NCBI GenBank assembly: GCA_047974625.1
Contig: JBKECK010000045.1
Coordinates: forward strand, 1-64,000
Direction of reading: 5' to 3'
DNA: 64,000 nt
Source of the DNA: CADEDH01 sp047974625
Lineage (GTDB): Bacteria; Actinomycetota; Acidimicrobiia; Acidimicrobiales; SZUA-35
In this document: piece by piece, positions 11,262 through 19,415 of the stretch
Layout: each line of letters opens with the position of its first letter
How positions within the stretch are numbered: position 1 is the stretch's first letter
Translations under genes and position numbers: made by a program
The notes under the pieces: model-generated
What the model saw: only the letters and a program-made list of their open reading frames with translations
Databases searched by the model: none
Told to the model about the DNA's origin: nothing

Positions 11262-11698
11262 GAAGAGGAGGCCTGACGCTGGTCGATGGCGCCGAGGAGG
11301 CGGCCCACGAACTCGATGGCCCCGTCGGCCATCTTGTTACGGCGGATCGTCATCCCCCCGATGACCTCGCCACCCCGGCGGGAGACGATGCCCGACATCT
11401 GTTCGAGGGTGGAGCCGGCGTTGACCGCGTAGGTGCAGAACACCGCGGCCAGCTTCCCGTCGATCACCGGCATCGACACCAGCTTGCCGGCCCGGCCGGG
11501 GCGCTGGCCGAAGAAGAACAGCCCGTCCACCCAGCCGCCGACGACCACCAGATCAGCCTCGGACAGGGCCTGCAGGTCGATCTTGTCAATCGGGCTGATC
11601 ACCGTCGGTACGCCGGAACGGATCAGCTCTTCGGTGATGAGCTCGGCCGCGTGCCTGGTGTTGCCGGTCAGGCTCTCGAAGATGACGATGGCGTTCAC
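11255..11698 (-). CDS. Flavodoxin family protein
   Basis: 147 residues, FMN-binding electron carrier of short flavodoxin type. The phosphate loop FESLTGNTRHAAELI opens the protein, and the second flavin loop region reads VVGGWVDGLFFFGQRPG. I place the start at GTG 11698, which has GGAG six bases upstream; an earlier in-frame start at 11779 would add 27 residues of non-flavodoxin character. Its C-terminus (QRQASSSA) runs into the 17-bp repeat array. Partner reductase or acceptor unknown. Confidence 0.82.
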   Translation of the reverse strand: MNAIVIFESLTGNTRHAAELITEELIRSGVPTVISPIDKIDLQALSEADLVVVGGWVDGLFFFGQRPGRAGKLVSMPVIDGKLAAVFCTYAVNAGSTLEQMSGIVSRRGGEVIGGMTIRRNKMADGAIEFVGRLLGAIDQRQASSSA

Positions 11699-11790
11699 TG
11701 GACGCTCCGAAGGGGGTTCATTGGTGGTTCGTGATGGCGCGACCAGGTGGCGGCCGCGCCCCACACGGTAGCCGATCACGCAGGTGGGGA

Positions 11791-11802
11791 TAGTGTGGAG
11801 CG
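11791..11802 (+). promoter_or_regulatory. -10 box TAGTGT, leaderless start of the RNA methyltransferase
   Basis: TAGTGT (11791-11796) ends six bases before GTG 11803. The GGAG inside the spacer is too close to the start to act as a normal ribosome site. Confidence 0.5.
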
Positions 11803-12630
11803 GTGGGACGGATCCCCATCGACGACCCCACCGACCCCCGCCTCGAGGTGTTCCAGGGCCTGCGGGACCATGTGCTGCGCCGCCGCCGGGAGACCCCCGG
11901 GGGCGACATGGACGGCTTGTTCATCGCCGAAGGCGATCTGGTGGTCGAACGGGCGGTACGGGCCGGCTACCGGCTCCGGTCGGTCCTGATCGACGGCCGC
12001 CGTCGCACCCCGTTACCCGCCGGCGTCGACACCACCGCGGTACCGGTGTACGCGGCCGGCCCGGAGGTGCTGCGCCGCATCACCGGCTACCACCTCCATC
12101 GCGGCATGCTTGCCTGCTTCGCCCGCCGGCCCCTCCCCCCGCCCGGCGAGGTGCTGGCCGGGGCGACCACCGTGGTGGTCACCGAGGGGATCAACAATCC
12201 GACCAACCTCGGGGTCATCCTCCGGTGCGCGGCCGGTTTCGGCGCCACCGGGGTCCTGCTCGATCCCACCTCATGCGACCCCCTCTACCGGCGGGCTGGC
12301 CGGGTCTCCATGGGTGAGGCCTATGCCCTGCCCCACGCCCGCATCGAGCCGGTCCCGGCCGGCCTGGCGCCGTGCCGCCTAGCCGGATTCCGGGTGGTGG
12401 CCCTCACCCCGGCCCCCGGGGCCCTGGCCATCGACCGGCTCCGGCTCGATCCCGGGGAGCCGGTGGCGGTCCTGCTTGGCGCGGAGGGGCCCGGCCTGTC
12501 CCCCGCCGCCCTCGACGCGGCCGACGATCGGGTCCGGATCCCGATGGCCGGTGGGGTCGACTCCCTCAATGTGGGGGCGGCCTCGGCCGTTGCCTTCTAC
12601 GCCATCGGCCAGGCCCGCACCCGCGGCTGA
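11803..12630 (+). CDS. TrmH/SpoU family RNA 2'-O-methyltransferase
   Basis: 275 residues, SAM-dependent ribose methylation of tRNA or rRNA. An N-terminal substrate-binding part (about 1-110; FIAEGDLVVERAVRAGYRLRS) is followed by the SPOUT knot domain. Its three motifs are present: EGINNPTNLGVILRCAAGFG (motif 1), AVLLGAEGPGLS (motif 2) and VRIPMAGGVDSLNVGAASAV (motif 3). The target base cannot be read from the sequence. Confidence 0.9.
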   Translation: MGRIPIDDPTDPRLEVFQGLRDHVLRRRRETPGGDMDGLFIAEGDLVVERAVRAGYRLRSVLIDGRRRTPLPAGVDTTAVPVYAAGPEVLRRITGYHLHRGMLACFARRPLPPPGEVLAGATTVVVTEGINNPTNLGVILRCAAGFGATGVLLDPTSCDPLYRRAGRVSMGEAYALPHARIEPVPAGLAPCRLAGFRVVALTPAPGALAIDRLRLDPGEPVAVLLGAEGPGLSPAALDAADDRVRIPMAGGVDSLNVGAASAVAFYAIGQARTRG

Positions 12631-12704
12631 CCGACGCCGATGCCGAGCCGGCCCGGGCGGCAGCTTGGTGCTACCCGGGGCCCTTTGCCAGCATTGACGA
12701 TCGG

Positions 12705-12722
12705 TGTCACGACAGTGTGACA
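12705..12722. promoter_or_regulatory. Palindrome TGTCAC-N6-GTGACA upstream of the acyl-CoA synthetase
   Basis: A perfect 6+6 inverted repeat, 49 bases before the ATG at 12772. TTGACG (12694-12699) just upstream could be a -35, which would put the palindrome over the spacer and -10 region, as expected for a TetR/FadR-type repressor. Regulator identity is inferred only from the context of fatty acid activation. Confidence 0.55.
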
Positions 12723-12771
12723 TGATTTCCCCCTGCCGCCCGGCGCCGGGCCGCCGACAAAGGAGTTGGAG

Positions 12772-14379
12772 ATGATCGAGAGCACGATGCAGGACGTTCA
12801 GTTGGGCGTGGCGCATCTTTTCAACCACGGGCGCCGGGTCCACGCCGACTCCGAAGTCATCACCTGGACCGAGAACGGCCCGGTGACGGCTACCTTCGCC
12901 CAGGTCGGTGACCGGGCGGACCAGCTCGCGGCCGCCCTGACCCGGCTCGGCATCGGCGTCGGCGACCGGGTGGGCACCTTCGCCTGGAACAACCAGCACC
13001 ACCTGGAGGCCTACCTGGCCGTCCCGTCGATGGGGGCGGTCCTGCACACCCTGAACATCCGGCTGTTCCCCGAGCAGCTCGCCTACGTGGTCAACCACGC
13101 CGAGGACCGGGTCATCATCGTCGACGCCAGCGTGGCCCCCCTCCTGGCCCAGGTGCGCGACCAGCTCACCACCGTGGAGCACATCATCACCTTCGGCACC
13201 GGCGACACCAGCGGCCTGGGCGACACCCTCGACTACGAGACGCTGCTGGCCGCCGAGAGCCCCGGGTTCGCCTACCCCGTCGTGGACGAACGGTCGGCGG
13301 CCGCCATGTGCTACACGAGCGGAACCACCGGCAACCCGAAGGGGGTGGCCTACTCCCAGCGCTCCACCTACCTCCATTCGTTCGGGATCGTGTCCGGGCA
13401 GGCCATGGGCTTCTCCGAGGACGACCGGCTGCTGGTGATCGTGCCGATGTTCCACGCCAACGCCTGGGGGATGCCCTACGCCGGTTGGATGGTGGGGGCC
13501 GACCTGATCATGCCGCAGCAGTACCTCCAGGCGGGGCCGCTCGCCGACATCATCCACTCCACCCGGCCCAGCTACTCCGGGGCGGTGCCTACCGTCCTCA
13601 ACGACATCCTCCACAATCGGCCCGACGCCGACCTCAGCTCCCTGCGGGAGATCATCTGCGGCGGTTCCGCCGTACCCCGGAGCCTGATGGAGGGCTTCGA
13701 GGAGACTTTCGGGGTCCGGGTGGTCCAGGCCTGGGGAATGACCGAGACCAGCCCCCTGGGCGCGGTGGCCAACGTCCCCAAGGGCACCGACCCCGACGAC
13801 GCCATGTCGTGGCGGGCCCGGACGGGGAGGGTCCTGGCCGGGGTCGAGCTCCGGATCTGCGATGATGACGGCAACGTCCTGCCGTGGGACGGCCGGGCCC
13901 AGGGTGAGATCGAGGTGCGGGGCCCCTGGATCACGGGGAGCTACTACCGGGAACCGACCGACGAGAAGTTCCACGACGGATGGCTCCGCACCGGCGACGT
14001 CGGCTCGGTGGAGCCCAACGGGTTCATCCAGATCTCGGACCGGGCCAAGGATGTCATCAAGTCCGGCGGGGAGTGGATCTCGAGCGTCGACCTGGAGAAC
14101 ACCCTGATGGGCGCCCCTGGGGTGGTCGAGGCGGCGGTGGTCGGTGTCCCCGACGATCGGTGGGACGAGCGCCCCCTGGCCTGCGTGGTCATGTCGGACG
14201 GCGCCGACTTCGACCCGGCCGGCCTCAAGGACTACCTCGAGGAGCGGGTGGCCAAGTGGTGGCTGCCGGAGCGGTGGGCCAAGGTGGCCGAGGTCCCCAA
14301 GACGTCGGTCGGCAAGTTCGATAAGAAGGTGCTGCGGCAGCGCTACGCCGACGGTGAGCTCGACGTCGTCGAACCCTGA
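12772..14379 (+). CDS. Long/medium-chain fatty acid--CoA ligase (AMP-forming)
   Basis: 535 residues, activates a carboxylic acid through an acyl-AMP to its CoA thioester. Adenylation motifs: YTSGTTGNPKG (from about residue 181), GGSAVPRSLMEGF, WGMTETSPLG, WLRTGDVG, DRAKDVIKSGGEWIS, and the C-terminal Lys in KTSVGKFDKKVL. Start ATG 12772 has AGGAG six bases upstream; a TTG two codons earlier is unlikely. It resembles FadD-type ligases of actinobacteria acting on fatty or steroid side-chain acids; chain length cannot be told. Monocistronic, converging on 14406. Confidence 0.93.
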   Translation: MIESTMQDVQLGVAHLFNHGRRVHADSEVITWTENGPVTATFAQVGDRADQLAAALTRLGIGVGDRVGTFAWNNQHHLEAYLAVPSMGAVLHTLNIRLFPEQLAYVVNHAEDRVIIVDASVAPLLAQVRDQLTTVEHIITFGTGDTSGLGDTLDYETLLAAESPGFAYPVVDERSAAAMCYTSGTTGNPKGVAYSQRSTYLHSFGIVSGQAMGFSEDDRLLVIVPMFHANAWGMPYAGWMVGADLIMPQQYLQAGPLADIIHSTRPSYSGAVPTVLNDILHNRPDADLSSLREIICGGSAVPRSLMEGFEETFGVRVVQAWGMTETSPLGAVANVPKGTDPDDAMSWRARTGRVLAGVELRICDDDGNVLPWDGRAQGEIEVRGPWITGSYYREPTDEKFHDGWLRTGDVGSVEPNGFIQISDRAKDVIKSGGEWISSVDLENTLMGAPGVVEAAVVGVPDDRWDERPLACVVMSDGADFDPAGLKDYLEERVAKWWLPERWAKVAEVPKTSVGKFDKKVLRQRYADGELDVVEP

Positions 14380-14405
14380 ACCGGCCCGCCCTCCCTGCCC
14401 GGTGC

Positions 14406-15239
14406 CTAACGAGCCGATCTCGGCCGTGGGGCCGGGCGGGGCCGGGGGTGCGGGGCCGACCGGGTGCGGGCCGACCGGATCTCCGGCCTGGGTGGCGGCC
14501 GGTGACGCCGCGGCGGCTCCGGGGGCCGGAGCATCGGTTCGGGCCGGAGTTCGGCCCGGTGCTGGGGCACGGGCCTGAACACCGGCTCAGGTCGGGTCCT
14601 GGGCGCGGGCTGGAACACGGGTTCGGGGCGGGCCCGGGGCGCGGGCTCGGGCCGGAGGTCGGGCTCGGTTCCGGCTGGGCCGACGGACCGCCGGTAGGCC
14701 CGGTCGCCGACGAGGCGTACGACCCGCACCCCGGCCACCAGGAGCACGGCGGACAGGGCGCAGACGGACAGGCTGATCAGGAGCAGGCTGTCGGTGTCCG
14801 TGCCGCTCTGGATGCCGTGCACCGAACCGAGGACCGCGGCCACCAGTGAGGTCAGGTGGATGGTGTGCCAGTACGGGGCCGGGATGCGCTTCTTGAGGAG
14901 CGAGGACACCTCGACGACGGCCAGGATCCAGGCGGCCACGACCCCCCAGGCGAGGCCCCACCGGCTCAGGCCGGCCACCTCGGCCCGGCCCGGGACGACC
15001 AGGTCAGCCAGGCCGAAGCTGACGAACTCGTCGAGCGACAAGGTGACCATGTGGATGCCGAGGAAGATCATCGCCATCGCCCCGAAGAACCGGTGCAGAT
15101 CGGTGAGCCACGGGATGGTCGGCCGGACCCCCAGGACCCGGGACGACAGCATGAAGCCGACCAGGATCGAGGCCGTCGCGGCCAGCCAGCAGCCGATGCC
15201 GGCGCCGCGGGTGGCGAACCAGAAGACCTGGTCGCTCAC
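14406..15239 (-). CDS. Ferric-reductase-like transmembrane protein with proline-rich tail
   Basis: 277 residues. The first 185 form about six transmembrane helices with His residues suited to haem binding (LTDLHRFFG, FLGIHMVTL, YWHTIHLTSL, GSVHGIQSG), the pattern of the ferric-reductase-like / MsrQ membrane domain. There is no FAD/NAD reductase domain; instead residues 190-277 are Pro/Arg-rich and probably disordered, with imperfect RPEPVF repeats. GTG 15239 overlaps the apbE stop by four bases (GTGA), so translation is coupled. Likely passes electrons across the membrane to a flavin on the outer side; this is inference from the apbE neighbour. Confidence 0.78.
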   Translation of the reverse strand: MSDQVFWFATRGAGIGCWLAATASILVGFMLSSRVLGVRPTIPWLTDLHRFFGAMAMIFLGIHMVTLSLDEFVSFGLADLVVPGRAEVAGLSRWGLAWGVVAAWILAVVEVSSLLKKRIPAPYWHTIHLTSLVAAVLGSVHGIQSGTDTDSLLLISLSVCALSAVLLVAGVRVVRLVGDRAYRRSVGPAGTEPDLRPEPAPRARPEPVFQPAPRTRPEPVFRPVPQHRAELRPEPMLRPPEPPRRHRPPPRPEIRSARTRSAPHPRPRPAPRPRSAR

Positions 15240-16213
15240 GCCGCCCCAACCGTCTGCTCGGCGGTCGTGAACCGCTCCAGGCCGGGCAGATGGATGACGG
15301 TGCCGTCGTCACCCACCAGGACGCCGGTCACGCCGTAGCCGGCCAGCAGGCCGGGGGCGTCGTCCGGCCCGGCCGCCACCGCGGCCTTGGTCAGGACCTC
15401 GGCCTGCGCGGCCCGGGCCGCGACCACGGTCACCGAGCACAGCCCGCTCCGGATGGGGGCGCCGGTGGCCGGGACCCGCAGATGGTGCTCGGTGCCTGTC
15501 GTCGACCGCCACCGGCGGCCGGTGGTGGCTGAGGTGCACACGGCGCCGGAGGCCAGCCGAACGGGGATCGGGTCGTCCCGGTGCGGAACCTCCAGCTCCA
15601 CCAACCAGCCCTCGGTCCCGGGTGGCCGCCCGGCGACGACCAGGTCGCCGCCGACGTTGACGCACACTCCGGCCGCGCTCCCCCGGGCCAGGACCTCCCG
15701 GGCCACGGCCTCCACCGCCGTCCCCTTGGCGATCCCGCCCAGATCGAGCCCGACGCCCTCCGGCAGGATGACGGCGGACGCCCCGGGGAGGAGCCGGATG
15801 CCGTCCGGGCCGGGACTGGGTCGGTGGACGGCCGGCCGGACCGCGTCCGCGACCTCGGCGAACGTGCGGTCGTAGCCGGCGGCCTCGAGGCAGCGGAGCA
15901 CCGTCGGATCGAACGCCCCGCCGGTGGCGGTGTGGGCGCCGATGGCCATCTCCACCAGGGCGAAGGTCTCCGGTGACACTACGACGGGCCGGCCGGCGGC
16001 CCGATTGATCTGGGACAACTCCGAGTCCGGCCGGAACCGGCTCCAACGCCGGTCACGGTCGTCCAGGCCGGCCTCGATCGCGTCCAGGTCTCCGTCCGAT
16101 CCGCCGACCACGATGGCGTGGGCGTCGGTGTTCATCACCCGGAAGCGCCGGGACCGCACCGTTGGGTCGTCCCCACCGGCCCCACGGCGCCCCTGGCCGG
16201 CCCCCGTGCTCAC
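15236..16213 (-). CDS. apbE: FAD:protein FMN transferase (ApbE family)
   Basis: 325 residues. Covalently attaches FMN to Thr/Ser of a carrier protein on the extracytoplasmic side, using FAD and Mg2+. Family blocks: FRVMNTDAHAIV near the start, WSRFRPDSELSQINRAAG, GGAFDPTV, LDLGGIAKGTAVEAVA, VNVGGDLVVAGRPPG, and TTGRRWRSTTGTEHHL followed by VTVVAARAAQAEVLTKAA. No signal peptide or lipobox is obvious. Start GTG 16213 overlaps the upstream stop (GTGA). The gene chain points to a flavinylated partner encoded next door. Confidence 0.9.
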   Translation of the reverse strand: MSTGAGQGRRGAGGDDPTVRSRRFRVMNTDAHAIVVGGSDGDLDAIEAGLDDRDRRWSRFRPDSELSQINRAAGRPVVVSPETFALVEMAIGAHTATGGAFDPTVLRCLEAAGYDRTFAEVADAVRPAVHRPSPGPDGIRLLPGASAVILPEGVGLDLGGIAKGTAVEAVAREVLARGSAAGVCVNVGGDLVVAGRPPGTEGWLVELEVPHRDDPIPVRLASGAVCTSATTGRRWRSTTGTEHHLRVPATGAPIRSGLCSVTVVAARAAQAEVLTKAAVAAGPDDAPGLLAGYGVTGVLVGDDGTVIHLPGLERFTTAEQTVGAA

Positions 16214-16830
16214 GACGGCCCACTCCGCGTCGTGGTGGGGGCCTCGGTGGTGGGGGCCTGGGTGGTGGGGGCGGCCGTGGTGGGGGCGGCCGTGGTCGGG
16301 GCCTGGGTGGTGGGGGCCTCGGTGATCGGGGCGTGGGTGGTGGGCGCAGCCGTGGTGGGGGCCGCCGTGGCCCGCGTGGTCGGTGCCGTCGAGGCCGGGG
16401 CCCGGGTGGTGGGGGCCGCGGTGACCGGCGGTTTCGTGGTGGAGGCGGCCGAGCCCGGTGAGGAGGTGGCCGCCCCCCCGGCGCCGGCTGGGCCCCCGGC
16501 ACCGGCTGACGGGGCCGGGCCCACCGTGGCGGAGGTCGAGGGGGCGGCGGGATCCCCGGCGTCGGTTCCGGGGACCCCCGCGTCCGGACCGGTGACACCG
16601 CTAGGGGCGATGTCACCGGGGCGGGCCGGCATCGGCTCGGCCCCGCCCGCCAGGTTGATCGGCTGGGCCGCGGCCGGGGTCGCCGACGACCCGAGCACGG
16701 CGCCGAGCTCGAGGCTGCCGGTCGCTTCTGCTTCCTGGGCGATCGCCCAGACCACGCCGACGTACGCGGTGGCGCCGATGGCTCCGGCGGCCACCCTGGC
16801 GCGTCGGGCCGGGTGAGGCTTGCGTTTCAG
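16210..16830 (-). CDS. Membrane-anchored Thr/Pro/Ala-rich protein of the apbE operon
   Basis: A basic N-terminus (KRKPHPARRARVAAG) leads into one hydrophobic segment (AIGATAYVGVVWAIAQ), a linker of 80 residues, and a tail built from APTT-like units to the C-terminus. No known domain, and no FMN-binding domain of the kind usually found beside apbE. Its stop overlaps the apbE GTG. The start is uncertain: CTG 16830 has GGAG seven bases upstream, TTG 16923 lies 12 bases behind the M20 stop without a ribosome site, and GTG 16794 is also in frame. Because ApbE modifies Thr, this tail or the linker could be the carrier, but that is a guess. Confidence 0.6.
   Translation of the reverse strand: MKRKPHPARRARVAAGAIGATAYVGVVWAIAQEAEATGSLELGAVLGSSATPAAAQPINLAGGAEPMPARPGDIAPSGVTGPDAGVPGTDAGDPAAPSTSATVGPAPSAGAGGPAGAGGAATSSPGSAASTTKPPVTAAPTTRAPASTAPTTRATAAPTTAAPTTHAPITEAPTTQAPTTAAPTTAAPTTQAPTTEAPTTTRSGPS
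16231..16442. repeat. Degenerate minisatellite coding for APTT-type repeats
   Basis: About fifteen imperfect 12-15-bp units of the form GTGGTGGGGGCC on the plus strand encode the Ala-Pro-Thr-Thr tail on the minus strand. Units differ mostly at third positions and by Ala/Gln/Glu swaps. Confidence 0.8.
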
Positions 16831-16934
16831 GATCCTGCTCCGTCTGCTGGCCGTGCCCCGACCGTCTTCCGACGCGGACGCGTAACAAGATCGGCATCCC
16901 GATACGAGCCTCCGGGCCGACAAGGCCGGTGAGG

Positions 16935-18287
16935 TCAGCCCAGCAGGTCCCTGACCACGTCGAGCCACAGGTCGGTGGTCAACCGGAGCGACTCGATGTC
17001 GATGCGCTCGTTGTGGCCGTGGAAGCGGCGGGAGAAGTCGCCGCTGTCGAGCTCGGGACTGAACAGGCTGGCCCCGTAGGCCACCGAACCCATCGCCCGG
17101 AACACCCGGGCGTCGGTGAAGCCCACCGTCATCTGGGGGCTGATCCGGGCCTCGGGGAAGGGTTTGGTCACGGCCCGTTGGAGCGAATCCCACAGGGGAT
17201 TGTCGGTGCGGCTGATCGACGCCGGGTCGTTCATGACCACCTCCACGTCCACCGCGTCGGCCAGATCGCCGAGCGCGGCCACCAGGTGGTCGCTGACCTC
17301 CTCGGCGTTGTCGCCGGGCAGGGTGCGGATGTCGACCCCCAGTTCCACGGTGTCGGGGATGACGTTGTGCTTCATCAGGCCGCCGTCGACCAGGTTGACC
17401 GAGAAGGTCGTGTGGCTGCACGCGTGCAGGTAGGCGGCCGTCCCGGCGTTGGGCATGGCGGCCAGGATGTCGTCGACCCGGTCCGGGTCGTTGAGGGCCG
17501 CCTTGAACTCGTCGTCCACCGGGAGGTCGTCCACCCGTTGCCGCCACAGCTCACCGAAACGGGGGGTGGGCCGGTAGTCGGCCAGGCGCTGGGCCACCGC
17601 CGCTGCCTTCACCAGGGCGTTGTCGGTCCGGAACGGCATCGACCCGTGGCCCGGGACTCCGGTGATGCGCAGGGTGCGCCACGCCACCCCCTTCTCGGCG
17701 ATGTTGATCCCGATCGAGGGCCGGTCCGGGGGCCCGGAGTGCAGGCCCCCGTTCTCGGTGAGGACGTAGTCGGCCCGGATGGCGTCGGGGTGATGGTCGG
17801 CCATCCACTGGGCGCCGTGGGCCGACCCGGCCTCCTCGTCGGCCACGGGGAAGTAGATCAGGTCGCCGCGGGGTCGGAACCCGCTGCGGACCAGATGGTT
17901 GAACGCCACCGCCATCGAGGCGGTGATGTTCAACATGTCGACCGCGCCGCGGCCCCACACCTCGCCGTCCACCAGTTCCCCACCGAACGGGTCACGGCGC
18001 CACCCCTCGGGGTTGACCGGGACCACGTCGGTGTGGCCCATAAGGCACAGGGACGGGGCGCCGGGGTCGGTGCCCGGCCACCGGTACACCAGCGACACCC
18101 GGCCGGGGGTGGGCTCGAAACGTTCGGGTTGGATCCCGCAGCCGTCGAGGTAGGCGGCGATGGTGTCGGCGTTGCGGACCTCCTGGCCCGAGCCGGCCGT
18201 CCCGTCGTTGACGCACCGGTTGCGGATCAGGTGCTGGAGCAGGTCGACGGTCTGGGCCGTCAATGCCTGGTTCTGCGGACTGCTCAC
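16935..18287 (-). CDS. M20 family metallopeptidase / deacylase
   Basis: 450 residues, dinuclear-zinc amidohydrolase. Zinc and catalytic motifs: CLMGHTDVVPV, WGRGAVDMLN and ADEEAGSAHGA, then the dimerisation insert (GVPGHGSMPF) and VGFTDARVFRAMG near the C-terminus. Start GTG 18287 overlaps the cupin stop (GTGA). Similar proteins are annotated as carboxypeptidases, succinyl-diaminopimelate desuccinylase-like enzymes or aminoacylases; the substrate is not fixed by sequence. Confidence 0.88.
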   Translation of the reverse strand: MSSPQNQALTAQTVDLLQHLIRNRCVNDGTAGSGQEVRNADTIAAYLDGCGIQPERFEPTPGRVSLVYRWPGTDPGAPSLCLMGHTDVVPVNPEGWRRDPFGGELVDGEVWGRGAVDMLNITASMAVAFNHLVRSGFRPRGDLIYFPVADEEAGSAHGAQWMADHHPDAIRADYVLTENGGLHSGPPDRPSIGINIAEKGVAWRTLRITGVPGHGSMPFRTDNALVKAAAVAQRLADYRPTPRFGELWRQRVDDLPVDDEFKAALNDPDRVDDILAAMPNAGTAAYLHACSHTTFSVNLVDGGLMKHNVIPDTVELGVDIRTLPGDNAEEVSDHLVAALGDLADAVDVEVVMNDPASISRTDNPLWDSLQRAVTKPFPEARISPQMTVGFTDARVFRAMGSVAYGASLFSPELDSGDFSRRFHGHNERIDIESLRLTTDLWLDVVRDLLG

Positions 18288-18697
18288 CGGCCGGCCTCGT
18301 CGGCGGGCGCTGCCCCCCCGGGCCGCCACCGGTCGAGGTCGACGTCGTCGGGTATGGTGACGAAGATCTGGAGCCGGGGCCCCTCCACCTCCCGGCTGAC
18401 GTGGCCCTCACCGGTCGGGTCGTCGGCCAGCAGGACGTCGCCAGGGCCGAAGACGCGCCGCTCCCCGCTCCCAACCGAGATCTCGGTCCGGCCCCGCAGG
18501 TGCAGGGCGAGCTGGCGCCGGGGGGCGACGTGGAAGTCGTACACCTCCGGCCCGGCCTCGGCGGTGTCCCGGAAGAACGCCCGTTCCACCGGGAACGCCC
18601 CCGACATGGCCCCGAGGTCACTCACCTCCAGGGCCAGGTCGAGCTCCTCGAAATGGGACCGTCCGTCACGGCCCGAGTAGATCCGGGTGACCAGCAT
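18284..18697 (-). CDS. Cupin-domain protein
   Basis: 137 residues with a small beta-barrel signature: VYDFHVAPRRQLALHLRG, then VFGPGDVLLADDPTGEGHVS. The metal His set is incomplete, so an enzyme role is unsure. Follows the VOC gene by 21 bases and overlaps the M20 gene by four, so the three are probably co-transcribed. No clear ribosome site. Confidence 0.75.
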   Translation of the reverse strand: MLVTRIYSGRDGRSHFEELDLALEVSDLGAMSGAFPVERAFFRDTAEAGPEVYDFHVAPRRQLALHLRGRTEISVGSGERRVFGPGDVLLADDPTGEGHVSREVEGPRLQIFVTIPDDVDLDRWRPGGAAPADEAGR

Positions 18698-18718
18698 CGT
18701 CGTGGTGGGTCCGTGGTG

Positions 18719-19321
18719 TCAGCCCACCGGGGCCGGCTCGGACGCCGACGCCGCGGCCACCCGTTCGCCCTCGGCGTTGGCGGGCAGGTCGAGCGCGTCC
18801 TCGGGACCGAAGGTCTTGGTCCAGCAGGCGAACTCGAGCAGGACCCCGTCGGGATCCCGGAAGTAGACCGACCGGACGAACACCCCGGGGTGCATCTCCT
18901 TGGCCACCGTGGTCTCGCTGTCGTCGTGGTTGAGGACGGGGCTGGTCTCGACCCCCCGCTCCTGCAGCTTCTTCACGTACTCGTCGAACTTGTCCACAGG
19001 GACGTCGAAGGCCACATGGTTCATCGAGCCGTGGGCCGAGACGATGTCTCCGCCGCCGGGCATTTGGGCGGCCGAGGAGATCCCGGGGGACGCCTCGGGG
19101 GCGTTCGGGAACCAGAAGAAGGCCAGCGAATCGCCGTTCCCGCAGTCGAAGAAGAAGTGCTGGGCCCCGCCGGGAATCTCCAGGGTCTTGATCAGCGGCA
19201 TGCCCAGGACGTTGGTGTAGAAGTCGACCGTGCGGGCCATGTCGCGGCACACCAGTGCCAGGTGGTTGATACCGCTGAACGCGAACGGACGCTCGGACGT
19301 GGTTGTGGACTTGTCGGCCAT
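18719..19321 (-). CDS. VOC family protein (glyoxalase/extradiol dioxygenase fold)
   Basis: 200 residues. The paired beta-alpha-beta-beta-beta modules are visible: INHLALVCRDMARTVDFYTN and, in the second half, MNHVAFDVPVDKFDEYVKKL, ending with YFRDPDGVLLEFACW. His and Glu at the expected metal positions (NHLAL, NHVAF, LLEF) suggest an active metal site. ATG 19321 has GGAGG eight bases upstream, and TACGAT (19338-19343) is a likely -10. First gene of the leftward row; substrate unknown. Confidence 0.85.
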   Translation of the reverse strand: MADKSTTTSERPFAFSGINHLALVCRDMARTVDFYTNVLGMPLIKTLEIPGGAQHFFFDCGNGDSLAFFWFPNAPEASPGISSAAQMPGGGDIVSAHGSMNHVAFDVPVDKFDEYVKKLQERGVETSPVLNHDDSETTVAKEMHPGVFVRSVYFRDPDGVLLEFACWTKTFGPEDALDLPANAEGERVAAASASEPAPVG

Positions 19322-19415
19322 GATGCGGACCTCCAGATCGTAGGGAATTCCCCCGTGACCTCACGGTAGACCGCCGGCACCCCGGCCGCCCAGCGGAAGC
19401 GGCCGGGGTGGGCCC

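Noticed and set aside
17116..17433. Plus-strand frame inside the M20 peptidase
   Set aside because: Shadow of the real minus-strand gene, no motif.
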